Shown: in pieces, positions 27,580 to 36,247 of the stretch
How the letters are laid out: each line of letters starts with the position of its first letter
How positions within the stretch are numbered: the stretch's first letter is position 1
Source: Geminicoccus harenae
GTDB lineage: Bacteria > Pseudomonadota > Alphaproteobacteria > Geminicoccales > Geminicoccaceae
Assembly (NCBI RefSeq): GCF_019800005.1
Contig: NZ_JABGCL010000010.1
Span: 124,001 to 188,000 of the forward strand
Length of the DNA: 64,000 bases
Direction: 5' to 3'
Position numbers and translations under genes: made by a program
Notes under the pieces: generated by a model
What the model saw: the letters and a program-made list of their open reading frames with translations, nothing else
What the model was told of the DNA's origin: nothing
Databases searched by the model: none

Positions 27580-28548
27580 TCAGTTCGCGCCGGCCGCCTG
27601 GATCTTCTCGATCATGGCGGGATCGAGACCCTCCACGGTGGAGGCGATGTCCTTGGTCATCTCGCGGAACGGTGCGGTGTCGACCTCCTCGATCACCATG
27701 CCCTTCTCCGTGATCAGCCCGCGATACTCCTCATCCAGCTTGGCCGAGGTCTCGCGCGCCACCGTCGTGCATTCGGTCACGGCCTCGCGGATGATCTTCT
27801 GCTCGTCCTCGGACAGGGTCTCGAAGATCGGCTTGGAGAACAGCACCGCATGCGGCCCGTAGACGTGGCCGGTGAGGATCAGGTGGCTCTGCACCTCCCA
27901 GAGCGAGTTCAGGTAGACGATGGTGATCGGGTTCTCCTGGGCGTCGATGATACCCTGGCCCAGGCTGGTGAACACCTCGCCCCAGACCATCGGGATCGGT
28001 GCCGCGCCCAGCTTCTGGAAGGCGGCGATGTGCACCGGGTTCTGCATGGTGCGCAGCTTGACGCCCTGCAGGTCGGCCGGGGCCTCGATCGCCTTCTTGG
28101 CGGTCAGGTGGCGCCAGCCATTCTCCCACCAGGCCAGCCCGACGATGCTCTGGTCGTCGAACTTCGCCAGGATCTCCTTGCCGACCTCGCCGTCCAGCAC
28201 CTCGTAGACATGGGCGCTGTCCTTGAAGATGAACGGCAGGTCGAGAACGCCGACCTCCGGCACGAACGCGCCGAGCGGCCCGGTCGAGACCACCGTCATG
28301 TCCACCGTGCCGAGCTGCAGGCCCTCCACGGTCTCCCGCTCCTCGCCGAGCTGGCGGTCGGGATAGAGCTCGATCGCGAGCGACCCGCCGCTGCGCTCCT
28401 CGGCGAGCTTCTCGAAGCACTGCAGGCCGACATAGCTCGGATGGGCCGGCATCGAGCCGAAGGCGGCGCGGATGGTGGTCTGCGCGCTGGCCACCAGCGG
28501 CGACAAGGTTAGCGCGAAGGCGGCGGCAGTCAGAAGCGCCCGCTTCAT
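27580..28548 (-). CDS. TRAP transporter substrate-binding protein (DctP)
   Basis: 322 residues, with a signal peptide ending ASA (about residue 22). The periplasmic DctP fold shows IELYPDRQLGEERETVEGLQLGTVDM near the N-terminus, the carboxylate-binding Arg in VKLRTMQNPVHIAAFQKLGAAPIPM, and GIIDAQENPITIVY. It delivers an organic acid (C4-dicarboxylate, sugar acid or similar) to the DctQM complex. It is the first gene of the minus-strand TRAP operon. The ligand cannot be set from sequence. Confidence 0.92.
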   Translation of the reverse strand: MKRALLTAAAFALTLSPLVASAQTTIRAAFGSMPAHPSYVGLQCFEKLAEERSGGSLAIELYPDRQLGEERETVEGLQLGTVDMTVVSTGPLGAFVPEVGVLDLPFIFKDSAHVYEVLDGEVGKEILAKFDDQSIVGLAWWENGWRHLTAKKAIEAPADLQGVKLRTMQNPVHIAAFQKLGAAPIPMVWGEVFTSLGQGIIDAQENPITIVYLNSLWEVQSHLILTGHVYGPHAVLFSKPIFETLSEDEQKIIREAVTECTTVARETSAKLDEEYRGLITEKGMVIEEVDTAPFREMTKDIASTVEGLDPAMIEKIQAAGAN

Positions 28549-28708
28549 CTGCTCTTCTCCCTGACGTGACTGCCGGAGGCCCGGCTGTTCTTGGCTCGGC
28601 CGGGCTGGACGCTGCGGCCTGATGCGATGGTATGACAGGTCTAAAGGATGATGTCAGCCATGGTCAACTTGGCTGCAGGCTGGGAGCCGGCCCGTCCCGG
28701 TCAGCCGC

Positions 28709-29380
28709 TCAAGTGCCAAAGTGCAGCGCCGTGTGCTCCAGGCGGAAGCTGGCGAGCGAGCTGGATCCGTTGAGGAAACCGAGCGGCCCGTCTGCGGCGA
28801 ACTGCCAGTCGGCACGTCCCAGTACGGCCCGGCCGGCCACCCGCGCCCGGGTGAGCTTCAGGGTGGCCTCGAGCATCTGTGCCGTGCGCAGGGCCAGCGG
28901 CCAGCGGCCGGGCAGCGGCAGGCGGGGTACGAAACGGCAGGTTGCGATCTCCCTGCCGCCTTCGGCCAGACTGGCCTGGAACACCCGGTCACGCTCGAAC
29001 CGGAGGTCGCCCATCTGCTTGGGCACGCCCCACATCTCCCTGCCGCCCAGAGCAGCGGCAGGGTCGTCCACCCAGATCCGGATGACGCTCACGGTGAGCG
29101 CGCGGCCGGCCACCACCGGAACCGCCGCCAGGAACTCGTGGTAGGAGAGGGTGCCGCCAGGGCCATAGGCGGCCCAGGCGGTGGCCAGAAGGGTCCGGCC
29201 CCGGCACGCGACCGGGCGCACGGCCTGCGGCAGGTCCTTTGCCACCGCATCCACCGGCACCGCCCAGAGCGAGGCATGGACATCGCCCTCGAGATGCCAG
29301 GGCTCCGGCGGGTAGCAGGGGGCCTGCCGCTCCTCCGCATCGTCCAGCGTCCCGCCGTGGTGCGGCCTGCCCGCGTTCAC
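28709..29380 (-). CDS. Acetoacetate decarboxylase-family protein
   Basis: A 223-residue protein with the ADC-like fold pattern: SYHEFLAAVPVVA..ALTVSVIRIWVDDPAAALGGREMWGVPKQMGDL. In true acetoacetate decarboxylases a Lys pair follows Pro in this motif; here only PKQ is present, so Schiff-base catalysis by that Lys is possible but the classic neighbour Lys is lost. Related proteins act as decarboxylases, aldolase-dehydratases or lipocalin-like binders. Its start overlaps the GDSL hydrolase stop by 4 bases (29377-29380), so the two are co-translated. The actual reaction is uncertain. Confidence 0.7.
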   Translation of the reverse strand: MNAGRPHHGGTLDDAEERQAPCYPPEPWHLEGDVHASLWAVPVDAVAKDLPQAVRPVACRGRTLLATAWAAYGPGGTLSYHEFLAAVPVVAGRALTVSVIRIWVDDPAAALGGREMWGVPKQMGDLRFERDRVFQASLAEGGREIATCRFVPRLPLPGRWPLALRTAQMLEATLKLTRARVAGRAVLGRADWQFAADGPLGFLNGSSSLASFRLEHTALHFGT

Positions 29381-30207
29381 GGCGGCGGATCCTGCCCCGC
29401 CAGCTCGCGCAACGCCGCTTCCGCCAGGCGGCCATGGGCGTAGGTGGTGGGATGGACCTGGTCCCAGAACAGGTGCCCCTCGCAGCGGGTCGAGCCGCCG
29501 CAGGGTGTCGTGATGTCGGTGAAGCCGAAGGCGGCCGGGTCGGCGCGCACCCGCTCGGCCATGGCGAAGACGTCCAGGCGGTAGAGCCGGAGTTCGCCCG
29601 GTGCTGTGGCCGCGAGCTCGCGCAGCACTGCATCAGCCTGCGCATTGAACACCGCCGTCAGCCGCCGCGCCTGCCCGGCGGCTTCTGCCCCGTAGCCCCT
29701 GACCGCCGGGGTGATGCCGACATCCGGCAGGTTCGGGACCAGGAGGTCGGTCGCACCGGCCGCCACGAGATCGGTGAGGATGGTCCGCAAGGCGGCAATG
29801 GCGGCATCGACCTGCGCCGGGCCGGCCCCGCTCAGCGCGGCGAGCAGGTCGTTGCCGCCGCCATAGACGACATGGAGGGTCCGGCCGGTGGATCCGCGCA
29901 GGTCGAGGAACCGGTCGACCTGGGCCCGCAGGCCATAGGGGCCGGCAGCCGGATCGAGCCGGGCGCCGCCCACCGCGAAGTTCGAGCCGCCTGCCTGTGC
30001 CGCGCGCAGGTTCACGCCCAGCCGGTCGGCCAGCATCTCGACCCAGACCGGCCCGTTCGAGAACCGCCCGGCATTGCCGGTGTCGGACAGGCTGTCGCCG
30101 AACACCACCATTCGGTCGAAGGCCGGTGGCGAGGCGGCGATGGCCGCTGTTGCCGACATGACGATCGCCATCATTCCTCCCGCCAGGAAGCCGCGCAGGA
30201 TCCGCAT
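29377..30207 (-). CDS. Secreted GDSL/SGNH-family esterase
   Basis: 276 residues from ATG 30207, with a signal peptide ending AIAAS. Block I is VVFGDSLSDTGN with the nucleophilic Ser; block III has GGGNDLL; the C-terminal catalytic Asp-x-x-His is FWDQVHPTTYAHG. A CxxxxRC pair near the C-terminus may form a disulphide. It resembles plant-like and autotransporter GDSL lipases but lacks a beta-barrel, so it should be a free periplasmic or secreted esterase/acylhydrolase. A longer start at 30261 is possible. The first of two overlapping genes, it is divergent from the methyltransferase operon. Confidence 0.87.
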   Translation of the reverse strand: MRILRGFLAGGMMAIVMSATAAIAASPPAFDRMVVFGDSLSDTGNAGRFSNGPVWVEMLADRLGVNLRAAQAGGSNFAVGGARLDPAAGPYGLRAQVDRFLDLRGSTGRTLHVVYGGGNDLLAALSGAGPAQVDAAIAALRTILTDLVAAGATDLLVPNLPDVGITPAVRGYGAEAAGQARRLTAVFNAQADAVLRELAATAPGELRLYRLDVFAMAERVRADPAAFGFTDITTPCGGSTRCEGHLFWDQVHPTTYAHGRLAEAALRELAGQDPPP

Positions 30208-30296
30208 GGGCACACTATCTCCGAGAGCGGCCGCCTGGGCCTCGACAAGCCATCGGCTCATATGGTTCGTCGGGGTGATGGCGGCGAGCGGGCTGC

Positions 30297-31208
30297 ATGC
30301 TGAAGTTGCTGCGGCACATGAGCGGAGACACGTTTGAGGGACCAGCGGTGACGGTGCCGACGCTCGGCCAGCTCCTCCTGGGTACGGAGGGGCTGGCGCT
30401 CCTGCGGCTGGCGTTCTCGGGCGACGCCGCCGCGCGCGAGGCCCGGGTCGCCGAGATCCGCAGCCTGGTCGAGCGCCACGGGGAGCCGGATCTGGCCGCA
30501 CCCCTGGCAGCGCCGGAATATGACCTCGACCAGGGCTATGGCCTCTGGTCGCAGACCTACGACCAGCCCCTGCGCCTCTTCCCGGTCGAGGAGCCGATCG
30601 TCCACCGCCTGCTGGCGGCCCTGCCGGTGGGGCGGGTCCTGGATGCCGCCTGCGGTACCGGCCGCCATGCCGCTTGGCTGGCGGCGCAGGGCCATCAGGT
30701 GGTGGGCGTGGACGGTTCGGCCGCGATGCTGGCCAGGGCGGCGGCGAAGCTGCCGGGCAGTCGCTTCGTGCAGGGCGACCTCGCCGCCCTGCCGTTGCCC
30801 GATGCGTCGGTCGACGCGGCCTTGTGCGCCCTGGCTCTCGTGCATGTGGCCGACCTCCGGCCGGCACTGCGGGAACTCGCCCGGGTGGTGCAGCCTGGCG
30901 GGCAAATCGTGATCAGCGACGTCCACCCGGTCCTGGTCCAGCTCGGCTGGCAGGCCCAGTTCCGTACGGCCGAGGGCGGGGCCGGCTTCATGCGCCTGAA
31001 CCGGCACTTCGCGGCGGACTATGCCGCGGCGGCGCTGGACGCCGGCCTCCGGCTTGGTGGCCTTTACGAATCGCCGCTCACGCCCGAATCTGCCATGACC
31101 GTCGCCCGCGAGCCGTTGCCGGACGCCAATGCGGCTGCCTGGGTGGGGCTGCCGGGCGTGATCGTCTGGCACTTCACCAAACCCGGCCAGGCGTCGGCCC
31201 AGTCTTAA
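30297..31208 (+). CDS. Class I SAM-dependent methyltransferase
   Basis: 303 residues. The methyltransferase core (about 100-215) shows motif I VLDAACGTGRHAAWL, an acidic residue ending strand two (VVGVDGSAAML), and LPLPDASVDAALCALALVHV, typical of UbiE/Methyltransf_11 proteins. An N-terminal extension of about 80 residues (helical, acidic) precedes it. Met8 (30318) is an alternative start. It is the first of four plus-strand genes (methyltransferase, TIGR04076 protein, aldo/keto reductase, ABC binding protein). The substrate is not predictable. Confidence 0.85.
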   Translation: MLKLLRHMSGDTFEGPAVTVPTLGQLLLGTEGLALLRLAFSGDAAAREARVAEIRSLVERHGEPDLAAPLAAPEYDLDQGYGLWSQTYDQPLRLFPVEEPIVHRLLAALPVGRVLDAACGTGRHAAWLAAQGHQVVGVDGSAAMLARAAAKLPGSRFVQGDLAALPLPDASVDAALCALALVHVADLRPALRELARVVQPGGQIVISDVHPVLVQLGWQAQFRTAEGGAGFMRLNRHFAADYAAAALDAGLRLGGLYESPLTPESAMTVAREPLPDANAAAWVGLPGVIVWHFTKPGQASAQS

Positions 31209-31229
31209 GCCCAGCAGCGGAATCGCGAT

Positions 31230-31577
31230 TTGCCCGACGACGTCTTCGAACTCTTCGACCTCGAGATCGAGGTGATCGGCTCGGACCAGCCGATGGTCTG
31301 CAACCACAAGGTCGGCGACCGGCTGTTCCTGTCCGGCGAGAACCTGTCGATGCCGCCGGGGCAGAGCTTCCCGATCTACCCGCTGGCGGCCCTGCTGCCG
31401 CTCCTGCCGGCCAAGCAGCGCGACACCCACGCGAACGACTGGATGACCAGCGACGCCGTCATCGCCTGCCCGGACCCGCATTGCGGCGGCCGCTTCCTGA
31501 TCCGTCGCACCGGACGCACGGCCTTTCGCCATGGCGAGACGACCCGGGTGCCGCTGCGTGCGGAGGTGCCGCGATGA
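31230..31577 (+). CDS. TIGR04076-family small protein
   Basis: About 115 residues with the family pattern: IEVIGSDQPMVCNHKVGDRLFLSGENLSMPPGQSFPIYPLAALLPLLPAKQR and a late CPDPHCGG. Conserved Cys residues (VCNHKVGD; CPDPHC) might bind metal, but this is unproven and the family has no known function. The start codon is uncertain: a TTG at 31230 is the most upstream option and no good ATG precedes the conserved region. The stop overlaps the aldo/keto reductase ATG by 4 bases, so the two proteins are likely made together. Confidence 0.75.
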   Translation: MPDDVFELFDLEIEVIGSDQPMVCNHKVGDRLFLSGENLSMPPGQSFPIYPLAALLPLLPAKQRDTHANDWMTSDAVIACPDPHCGGRFLIRRTGRTAFRHGETTRVPLRAEVPR

Positions 31578-32614
31578 GTGTCGAGACCTTCGAGCTGGTG
31601 CCGGGCTATCTCGTGTCCCGGATGCTGCGGGGTGCGTGGCAGCTCGCCGGCGGTCACGGGCCGGTCGACCAGGACCGTGCCGTGGCGGAGATGGCGGCCT
31701 TCGTCGATGCCGGCATCACCACCTTCGACTGCGCCGACATCTATACCGGTGCCGAGGAGCTGATCGGCCGGTTCCGTGCCAGCGCCTCCAGTGAGCAGCG
31801 CGCCCGGCTCAAGGTCCACACCAAGTTCGTGCCCGACCTGGGCCAGCTCCACCAGGTCGACCGCGCCTATGTCACGCGCGTCATCGACCGCTCGCTCGCC
31901 CGGCTTCGGACCGAGCGGCTGGACCTCGTCCAGTTCCACTGGTGGGACTATGCCGTGCCGGGCTGGCAGGAGGCGGCCGGCCATCTGGTCGACCTGCAGC
32001 AGGCTGGCAAGATCCATCTCCTGGGCGGCACCAATTTCGATACGAGGCACAGCCGGGCACTGATCTCGGCCGGCTACCCGCTGGTCTCGATGCAGAGCCA
32101 GTATTCCCTGCTCGACGCGCGGCCAGAGCAGGGCCTGGTACCGCTCTGCGCCGAGCACGGCACCAAGCTGTTCTGCTACGGGACTCTGGCCGGCGGCTTT
32201 TTGGCGGAGCGCTGGCTGGGCCGGCCGGAGCCGGACCGGCTGGAGAACCGCTCGCTGGTCAAGTACAAGCTGATCATCGACGACATCGGCGGCTGGGACC
32301 TGTTCCAGGCCCTGCTCGCCTGCCTGAAGCGGGTCGCCGACAAGCATGGCGTGGGCATCGGCAATGTCGCCACCCGCTGGGTGCTGGACCGCCCGCAGGT
32401 GGCCGGCGTGATCGTGGGTGCGCGCTATGCCGACCACCTGCCCGCCAACCTCGCCACGTTCGGCTTCGCGCTGGACGAGGCGGACCGGGGTGCGATCGAC
32501 GCGGTCCTGGCGCAGCGCCGCCCGCTGGAAGGCGACTGCTTCGACCTGGAGCGCGACCGGACCGGGCGGCACGGCCGGATCATGAAATACGACCTGGGCG
32601 ATGCGCCGGCCTGA
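31574..32614 (+). CDS. Aldo/keto reductase
   Basis: 346 residues, (beta/alpha)8-barrel AKR. The catalytic region includes FDCADIYTGAEELIG (Asp, Tyr), Lys in VHTKFVP, and the usual His position is seen in LDLVQFHWWDY. The NADPH-binding C-terminal part has GNVATRWVLDRPQVAGVIVGAR. It is translationally coupled to the TIGR04076 gene. It is clearly paralogous to the AKR half of the fusion protein at 34757-36247; the two share a nearly identical segment around YGTLAGGFL.ERWLGRPEP. The substrate is unknown. Confidence 0.9.
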   Translation: MSVETFELVPGYLVSRMLRGAWQLAGGHGPVDQDRAVAEMAAFVDAGITTFDCADIYTGAEELIGRFRASASSEQRARLKVHTKFVPDLGQLHQVDRAYVTRVIDRSLARLRTERLDLVQFHWWDYAVPGWQEAAGHLVDLQQAGKIHLLGGTNFDTRHSRALISAGYPLVSMQSQYSLLDARPEQGLVPLCAEHGTKLFCYGTLAGGFLAERWLGRPEPDRLENRSLVKYKLIIDDIGGWDLFQALLACLKRVADKHGVGIGNVATRWVLDRPQVAGVIVGARYADHLPANLATFGFALDEADRGAIDAVLAQRRPLEGDCFDLERDRTGRHGRIMKYDLGDAPA

Positions 32615-32725
32615 CCGGCGGTTCCTGTGCCGACGCTTGACGGCCGGTGCCTGGCCAGCCTCCATTCCGCCTCTCGCGCCACGGGCGACCAGCTCGCCCA
32701 TGGCCGTATCCGGGGGGATCATTCC

Positions 32726-34000
32726 GTGAAGCTTCGTCCAGCCGTCCTGGCGCTCGCCGCCCTGTCCGCCACCGCCCTGCAGCCCCTGGCGCCGGCCGCT
32801 GCCCAGGACTGCACGATCACGGTCGGCTCCGTCCTGTCCCTCACCGGGCCGGCCGGGCGGTTCGGCCAGGCCGCGGCCAAGTCGGTCGAGCTGGCCTTCC
32901 AGGACCTGAACGAGGCAGGCGGTGCGGCCGGCTGCAGGATCGTGGCGGACGTGCGCGATGCGCAGAGCCAGGGCACCGTCGCGGTCGACGCCGCGCGGCA
33001 ACTGGTCGACCTGCAGAAGGTCCCGGTGATCATCGGCGGCGACATCTCCTCGGTCTCGATCCCGATCGTGACCGCGGTGACCGCCCCGGCCGGCGTGGTC
33101 CAGGTCTCGCCGGTCTCGACCTCGCCGACCCTCACTACGCTGGCCAAGGAAGGCAAGACCGGCGGGATCTTCTTCCGCACCATCACCTCCGACGCGCTGC
33201 AGGGCACGGCTGCCGCCAAGTACGCCATCGACCAGGGGCTGAAGAAGCTCGCCATCGTCCATGTGAACAATGATTTCGGCGTCAACATGGTGGCCGAGTT
33301 CCAGAAGGTGTTCGCCGGGCTGGGCGGCACGGTCACCTCGGTCACGCCCTACAACCAGAACCAGGCCTCCTATCAGCCGGAAGTCACCGCAGCGCTCGAC
33401 GGCGATCCGGAGGCCCTCTACCTGGTGGCCTATCCGGGCGACGGCACCACCATCGCCCGGACCTGGATCGCCCAGGGCGGGCCGGCGAAGTTCCTGCTGA
33501 ACGACGGCATGAACTCCGCCGACTTCATCCAGGACGTCGGCCCCCAGTACCTGGACGACGCGTTCGGCACCTCGTCCGGCACCACCGCCACCCCGTCCAC
33601 CGAGTATTTCTGCAAGGCCTATAACGGCTTCGCCAAGGAGTTCGACTGCCAGGCCCCCGCGGCCGACCGGGCCTATGACGCCGCGGCGATCGTGGGCCTC
33701 GCGGTGGCGATCGCCGGGAAGCCCGACAAGGAGCTGATCAAGGCGGCGATCCCCAAGGCGGTCGATCCCGCGGGCGAGACGGTCCATGCCGGGCCGGATG
33801 GCTTCAAGAAGGCGCTGGCGCTGATCGGGGAAGGCAAGCCCATCCGCTACGAGGGCGTGACGGGGCCAGTGCAGTTCGACCAGTACGGCGACATCACCGG
33901 GCCGTTCCGCCTGTGGCGGATCCAGAACGGCGAGGTGACCACGATCGGCGAGATGGGGGCCGAGGAGGTCGGCCGGCTCAAGGCCGAGGCGGACCAGTAG
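32726..34000 (+). CDS. ABC transporter substrate-binding protein (branched-chain amino acid type)
   Basis: 424 residues from GTG 32726, which has GGGGG about ten bases upstream and is followed directly by a signal peptide (cleavage near AAAQ-DC). The Peripla_BP_6 fold is shown by ITVGSVLSLTGPAGRFGQAAAKSVELAF, VIIGGDISSVSIPIV and ALYLVAYPGDGTTIARTW. Such proteins feed LivHMGF-like permeases for amino acids, amides or other small polar compounds. No permease or ATPase genes are nearby, so it is an orphan binding protein, perhaps serving a transporter elsewhere or acting in sensing. It is last in the methyltransferase/AKR gene string. Confidence 0.88.
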   Translation: MKLRPAVLALAALSATALQPLAPAAAQDCTITVGSVLSLTGPAGRFGQAAAKSVELAFQDLNEAGGAAGCRIVADVRDAQSQGTVAVDAARQLVDLQKVPVIIGGDISSVSIPIVTAVTAPAGVVQVSPVSTSPTLTTLAKEGKTGGIFFRTITSDALQGTAAAKYAIDQGLKKLAIVHVNNDFGVNMVAEFQKVFAGLGGTVTSVTPYNQNQASYQPEVTAALDGDPEALYLVAYPGDGTTIARTWIAQGGPAKFLLNDGMNSADFIQDVGPQYLDDAFGTSSGTTATPSTEYFCKAYNGFAKEFDCQAPAADRAYDAAAIVGLAVAIAGKPDKELIKAAIPKAVDPAGETVHAGPDGFKKALALIGEGKPIRYEGVTGPVQFDQYGDITGPFRLWRIQNGEVTTIGEMGAEEVGRLKAEADQ

Positions 34001-34013
34001 GGGCCGCGCGCCA

Positions 34014-34038
34014 GGGGCCGGGGGAAGATCCCGGCCCC
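34014..34038. terminator. Bidirectional hairpin terminator
   Basis: GGGGCCGGG at 34014-34022 and its exact complement at 34030-34038, with a seven-base loop, lie between the convergent ABC binding-protein and NudK genes. No T-run follows on either strand. Confidence 0.6.
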
Positions 34039-34048
34039 GGCATGAGCC

Positions 34049-34657
34049 TCAGAGCAGCCCGGCGATCCGGGCGTGGTAGAGGAGCATGATCGTCTTGGCG
34101 TCCGCGATCTCGCCCCGGCCGATCATCGCCAGCGCCTCGTCGAACGGCAGCTCCACCACCTCGATGTCCTCGTTCTCCTCCGCCAGCCCGCCGCCAGCAC
34201 CGTCGCGCATGGCGGTGTCGATCTCGGCCATGAAGAAATGGAGGCGCTCGGACACCGAGCCCGGGCTCATATAGGGAGCGAACAGGGGCTCGACCCGCAC
34301 GACCCGAAAGCCGGTCTCCTCCATGGCCTCGCGCCGGATCGCCTCGGCCGGCTCGCGCTCGTCCAGGAGGCCGGCGGGTGCTTCCAGCAGGAAGCCGTCC
34401 GGATGGCCGTTGACCAGGGCCGGCAGGCGGAACTGGCGGACCAGCACCACGGTTCGTCGCTGCCGGTCGAACAGGAGGATCACCGCCCCGTTGCCGCGGT
34501 CATAGACCTGGCGCACGACCGGCCGCCAGGTACCGTCGCGGCCGCGATAGTCGAACCGGTACTTGCGCAGGACATAGTGGTCCTGGCTCAGGATCTGGAC
34601 TTCCTGGATCCGGACCCGGTCGGTAGCGACGTCGGCCAAGCGGTTTCTCCCGTCCAT
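34049..34657 (-). CDS. nudK: NUDIX hydrolase, GDP-mannose pyrophosphatase NudK-like
   Basis: 202 residues from ATG 34657. The sequence follows E. coli NudK closely in pattern: VYDRGNGAVILLFDRQRRTVVLVRQFR, APAGLLDEREPAEAIRREAMEETGF (Nudix helix with the Glu cluster) and APYMSPGSVSERLHFFMAEI, then EDEDIEV-like ENEDIEVVELPFDEALAMI. It should hydrolyse GDP-mannose or related nucleotide sugars or ADP-ribose. The alternative start at 34735 adds 26 residues of poor quality. It is divergent from the AKR-RidA fusion and convergent with the ABC binding protein. Confidence 0.88.
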   Translation of the reverse strand: MDGRNRLADVATDRVRIQEVQILSQDHYVLRKYRFDYRGRDGTWRPVVRQVYDRGNGAVILLFDRQRRTVVLVRQFRLPALVNGHPDGFLLEAPAGLLDEREPAEAIRREAMEETGFRVVRVEPLFAPYMSPGSVSERLHFFMAEIDTAMRDGAGGGLAEENEDIEVVELPFDEALAMIGRGEIADAKTIMLLYHARIAGLL

Positions 34658-34756
34658 CGTTCGGCCGCAGCCCGGCCTGGCAGGAAGGATGGCCTCAACG
34701 TCCGCGCGCCAACCTGCTAACCGGGGCCGGCCCATTCCTGCCGAGGTCAGCCAGCC

Positions 34757-36247
34757 ATGCCAGCGCCGCTTCCCGCCGTCGAGAGGATCGAACTAGCTCC
34801 CGGCCTGGAGGTCGCCCGCGTGGTGACCGGGCTGTGGCAGGTGGCCGACATCGAGCGCGTTTCCGGGACGATCGACCCGGACGAGGGGGCCCGGGCGCTG
34901 CATACCTATCTGGCCGACGGCTTCGACAGCTTCGACATGGCCGATCACTATGGCAGCGCCGAGGTCATCGCCGGCCGCCTGCGTACCGCACTGGCCGAGG
35001 GGAGCGTGGCCGCACCGCCCGGTGCCAAGCTCGCCACCTTCACCAAATGGTGCCCCGAGCCCGGCCCGATGACGGCGGAGGTGGTACGCCGGGCGGTGGA
35101 CCTGGCCTGCCGCCGCCTCGCCACCGAGCGGATCGACCTCCTGCAGTTCCACTGGTGGCTGTTCGAGCATCCGGGCTGGCTGGATGCGATGCGCGAGCTG
35201 GCGAGGCTCAAGGAGGAGGGTCGCATCCTCCATCTGGGCCTGACCAATACCGATACCGACCATCTGCGCGTCCTGGCCGCCGAAGGCATCCCCGTCGTCA
35301 CCAACCAGGTCTGTGTCTCCCTGCTGGACCGCCGGGCCACTGGCCCCATGGCCGGGTTCTGCCGAGCGCACGGCATCCGGCTGCTCGCCTATGGCACGCT
35401 CGCCGGCGGCTTTTTGTCGGAGCGCTGGCTGGGCCGGCCGGAACCGGCCGAGATCGGCGACTGGAGCAAGATGAAGTACCGGCGCTTCATCGACGCGGCC
35501 GGCGGCTGGGACGTGCTGCAGGCGATCCTGCAGGCCTGCGCCGAGGTGGCGAAGCGGCACGGGGTCTCGATCAGCAACGTCGCGACCCGCTGGGTGATGC
35601 AGCAGGAGGCGGTGGGTGCGGTGATCGTCGGTGCGAGGCTCGGCGAGAGCGAGCATCGCAACGACAACCGCCGCCTGTTCGGCTTCAGCCTGGACGAGAC
35701 CGATCTCCAACGGATCGACGCCGCACTGGCCGGCAGCCGGCCGATCCCGGGCGACTGCGGCGACGAATATCGCCGCCCGCCCTTTTTGACCGCGTCCGGC
35801 GACCTGTCGCACCACCTGGACAGCCTGCCGCCGGTCTACCAAGCCGTGCCGGTGGATGGCCGGCCCGGCCGCCTGCGCATCGACAGCGGCAGCGTCTGGG
35901 AGCCGATCTGCGGCTATGCCCGCGCGGTGCGGATCGGCGACCGCATCCTGGTTTCGGGCACCACCGCCACCCATGGCAGCGGCGAGATGATCGGTCAGGG
36001 CGATCCGGCGGCGCAGACCGTCTACATCCTGGACAAGATCGCGGCCTCGATCCGCTCGCTGGGCGGCAGCATGGCCGACGTGGTCCGCACCCGCGTCTAC
36101 CTGCGCGACGCCGAGCAGTGGGAAGCGGTCTCGCGGGTGCATGGCCGCTATTTCGGCGAGATCCGTCCGGCCAACACGCTGCTGGAGGTCGGCCGGCTGG
36201 TCGGCGACTACGACGTGGAGATCGAGGCGGAGGCCGTGGTCGGCTGA
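34757..36247 (+). CDS. Aldo/keto reductase fused to RidA-like enamine/imine deaminase
   Basis: A 496-residue two-domain protein. Residues about 10-350 form an aldo/keto reductase barrel (SFDMADHYGSAEVI, FTKWCPEPG, IDLLQFHWWLFE, GVSISNVATRWVMQQEAVGAVIVGAR). After a linker, residues about 375-495 form a YjgF/RidA domain (GYARAVRIGDRILVSGTTATHG, DKIAASIRSLGGSMADVVRTRVYLRD, IRPANTLLEVGRLVGDYDVEIEAEAVV). RidA proteins hydrolyse reactive imines and often use an Arg; Arg in DVVRTRVY fits. The fusion suggests an imine or enamine handled next to a carbonyl reduction. The 3' end overlaps the opposite-strand transglutaminase gene by 40 bases. Confidence 0.87.
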   Translation: MPAPLPAVERIELAPGLEVARVVTGLWQVADIERVSGTIDPDEGARALHTYLADGFDSFDMADHYGSAEVIAGRLRTALAEGSVAAPPGAKLATFTKWCPEPGPMTAEVVRRAVDLACRRLATERIDLLQFHWWLFEHPGWLDAMRELARLKEEGRILHLGLTNTDTDHLRVLAAEGIPVVTNQVCVSLLDRRATGPMAGFCRAHGIRLLAYGTLAGGFLSERWLGRPEPAEIGDWSKMKYRRFIDAAGGWDVLQAILQACAEVAKRHGVSISNVATRWVMQQEAVGAVIVGARLGESEHRNDNRRLFGFSLDETDLQRIDAALAGSRPIPGDCGDEYRRPPFLTASGDLSHHLDSLPPVYQAVPVDGRPGRLRIDSGSVWEPICGYARAVRIGDRILVSGTTATHGSGEMIGQGDPAAQTVYILDKIAASIRSLGGSMADVVRTRVYLRDAEQWEAVSRVHGRYFGEIRPANTLLEVGRLVGDYDVEIEAEAVVG

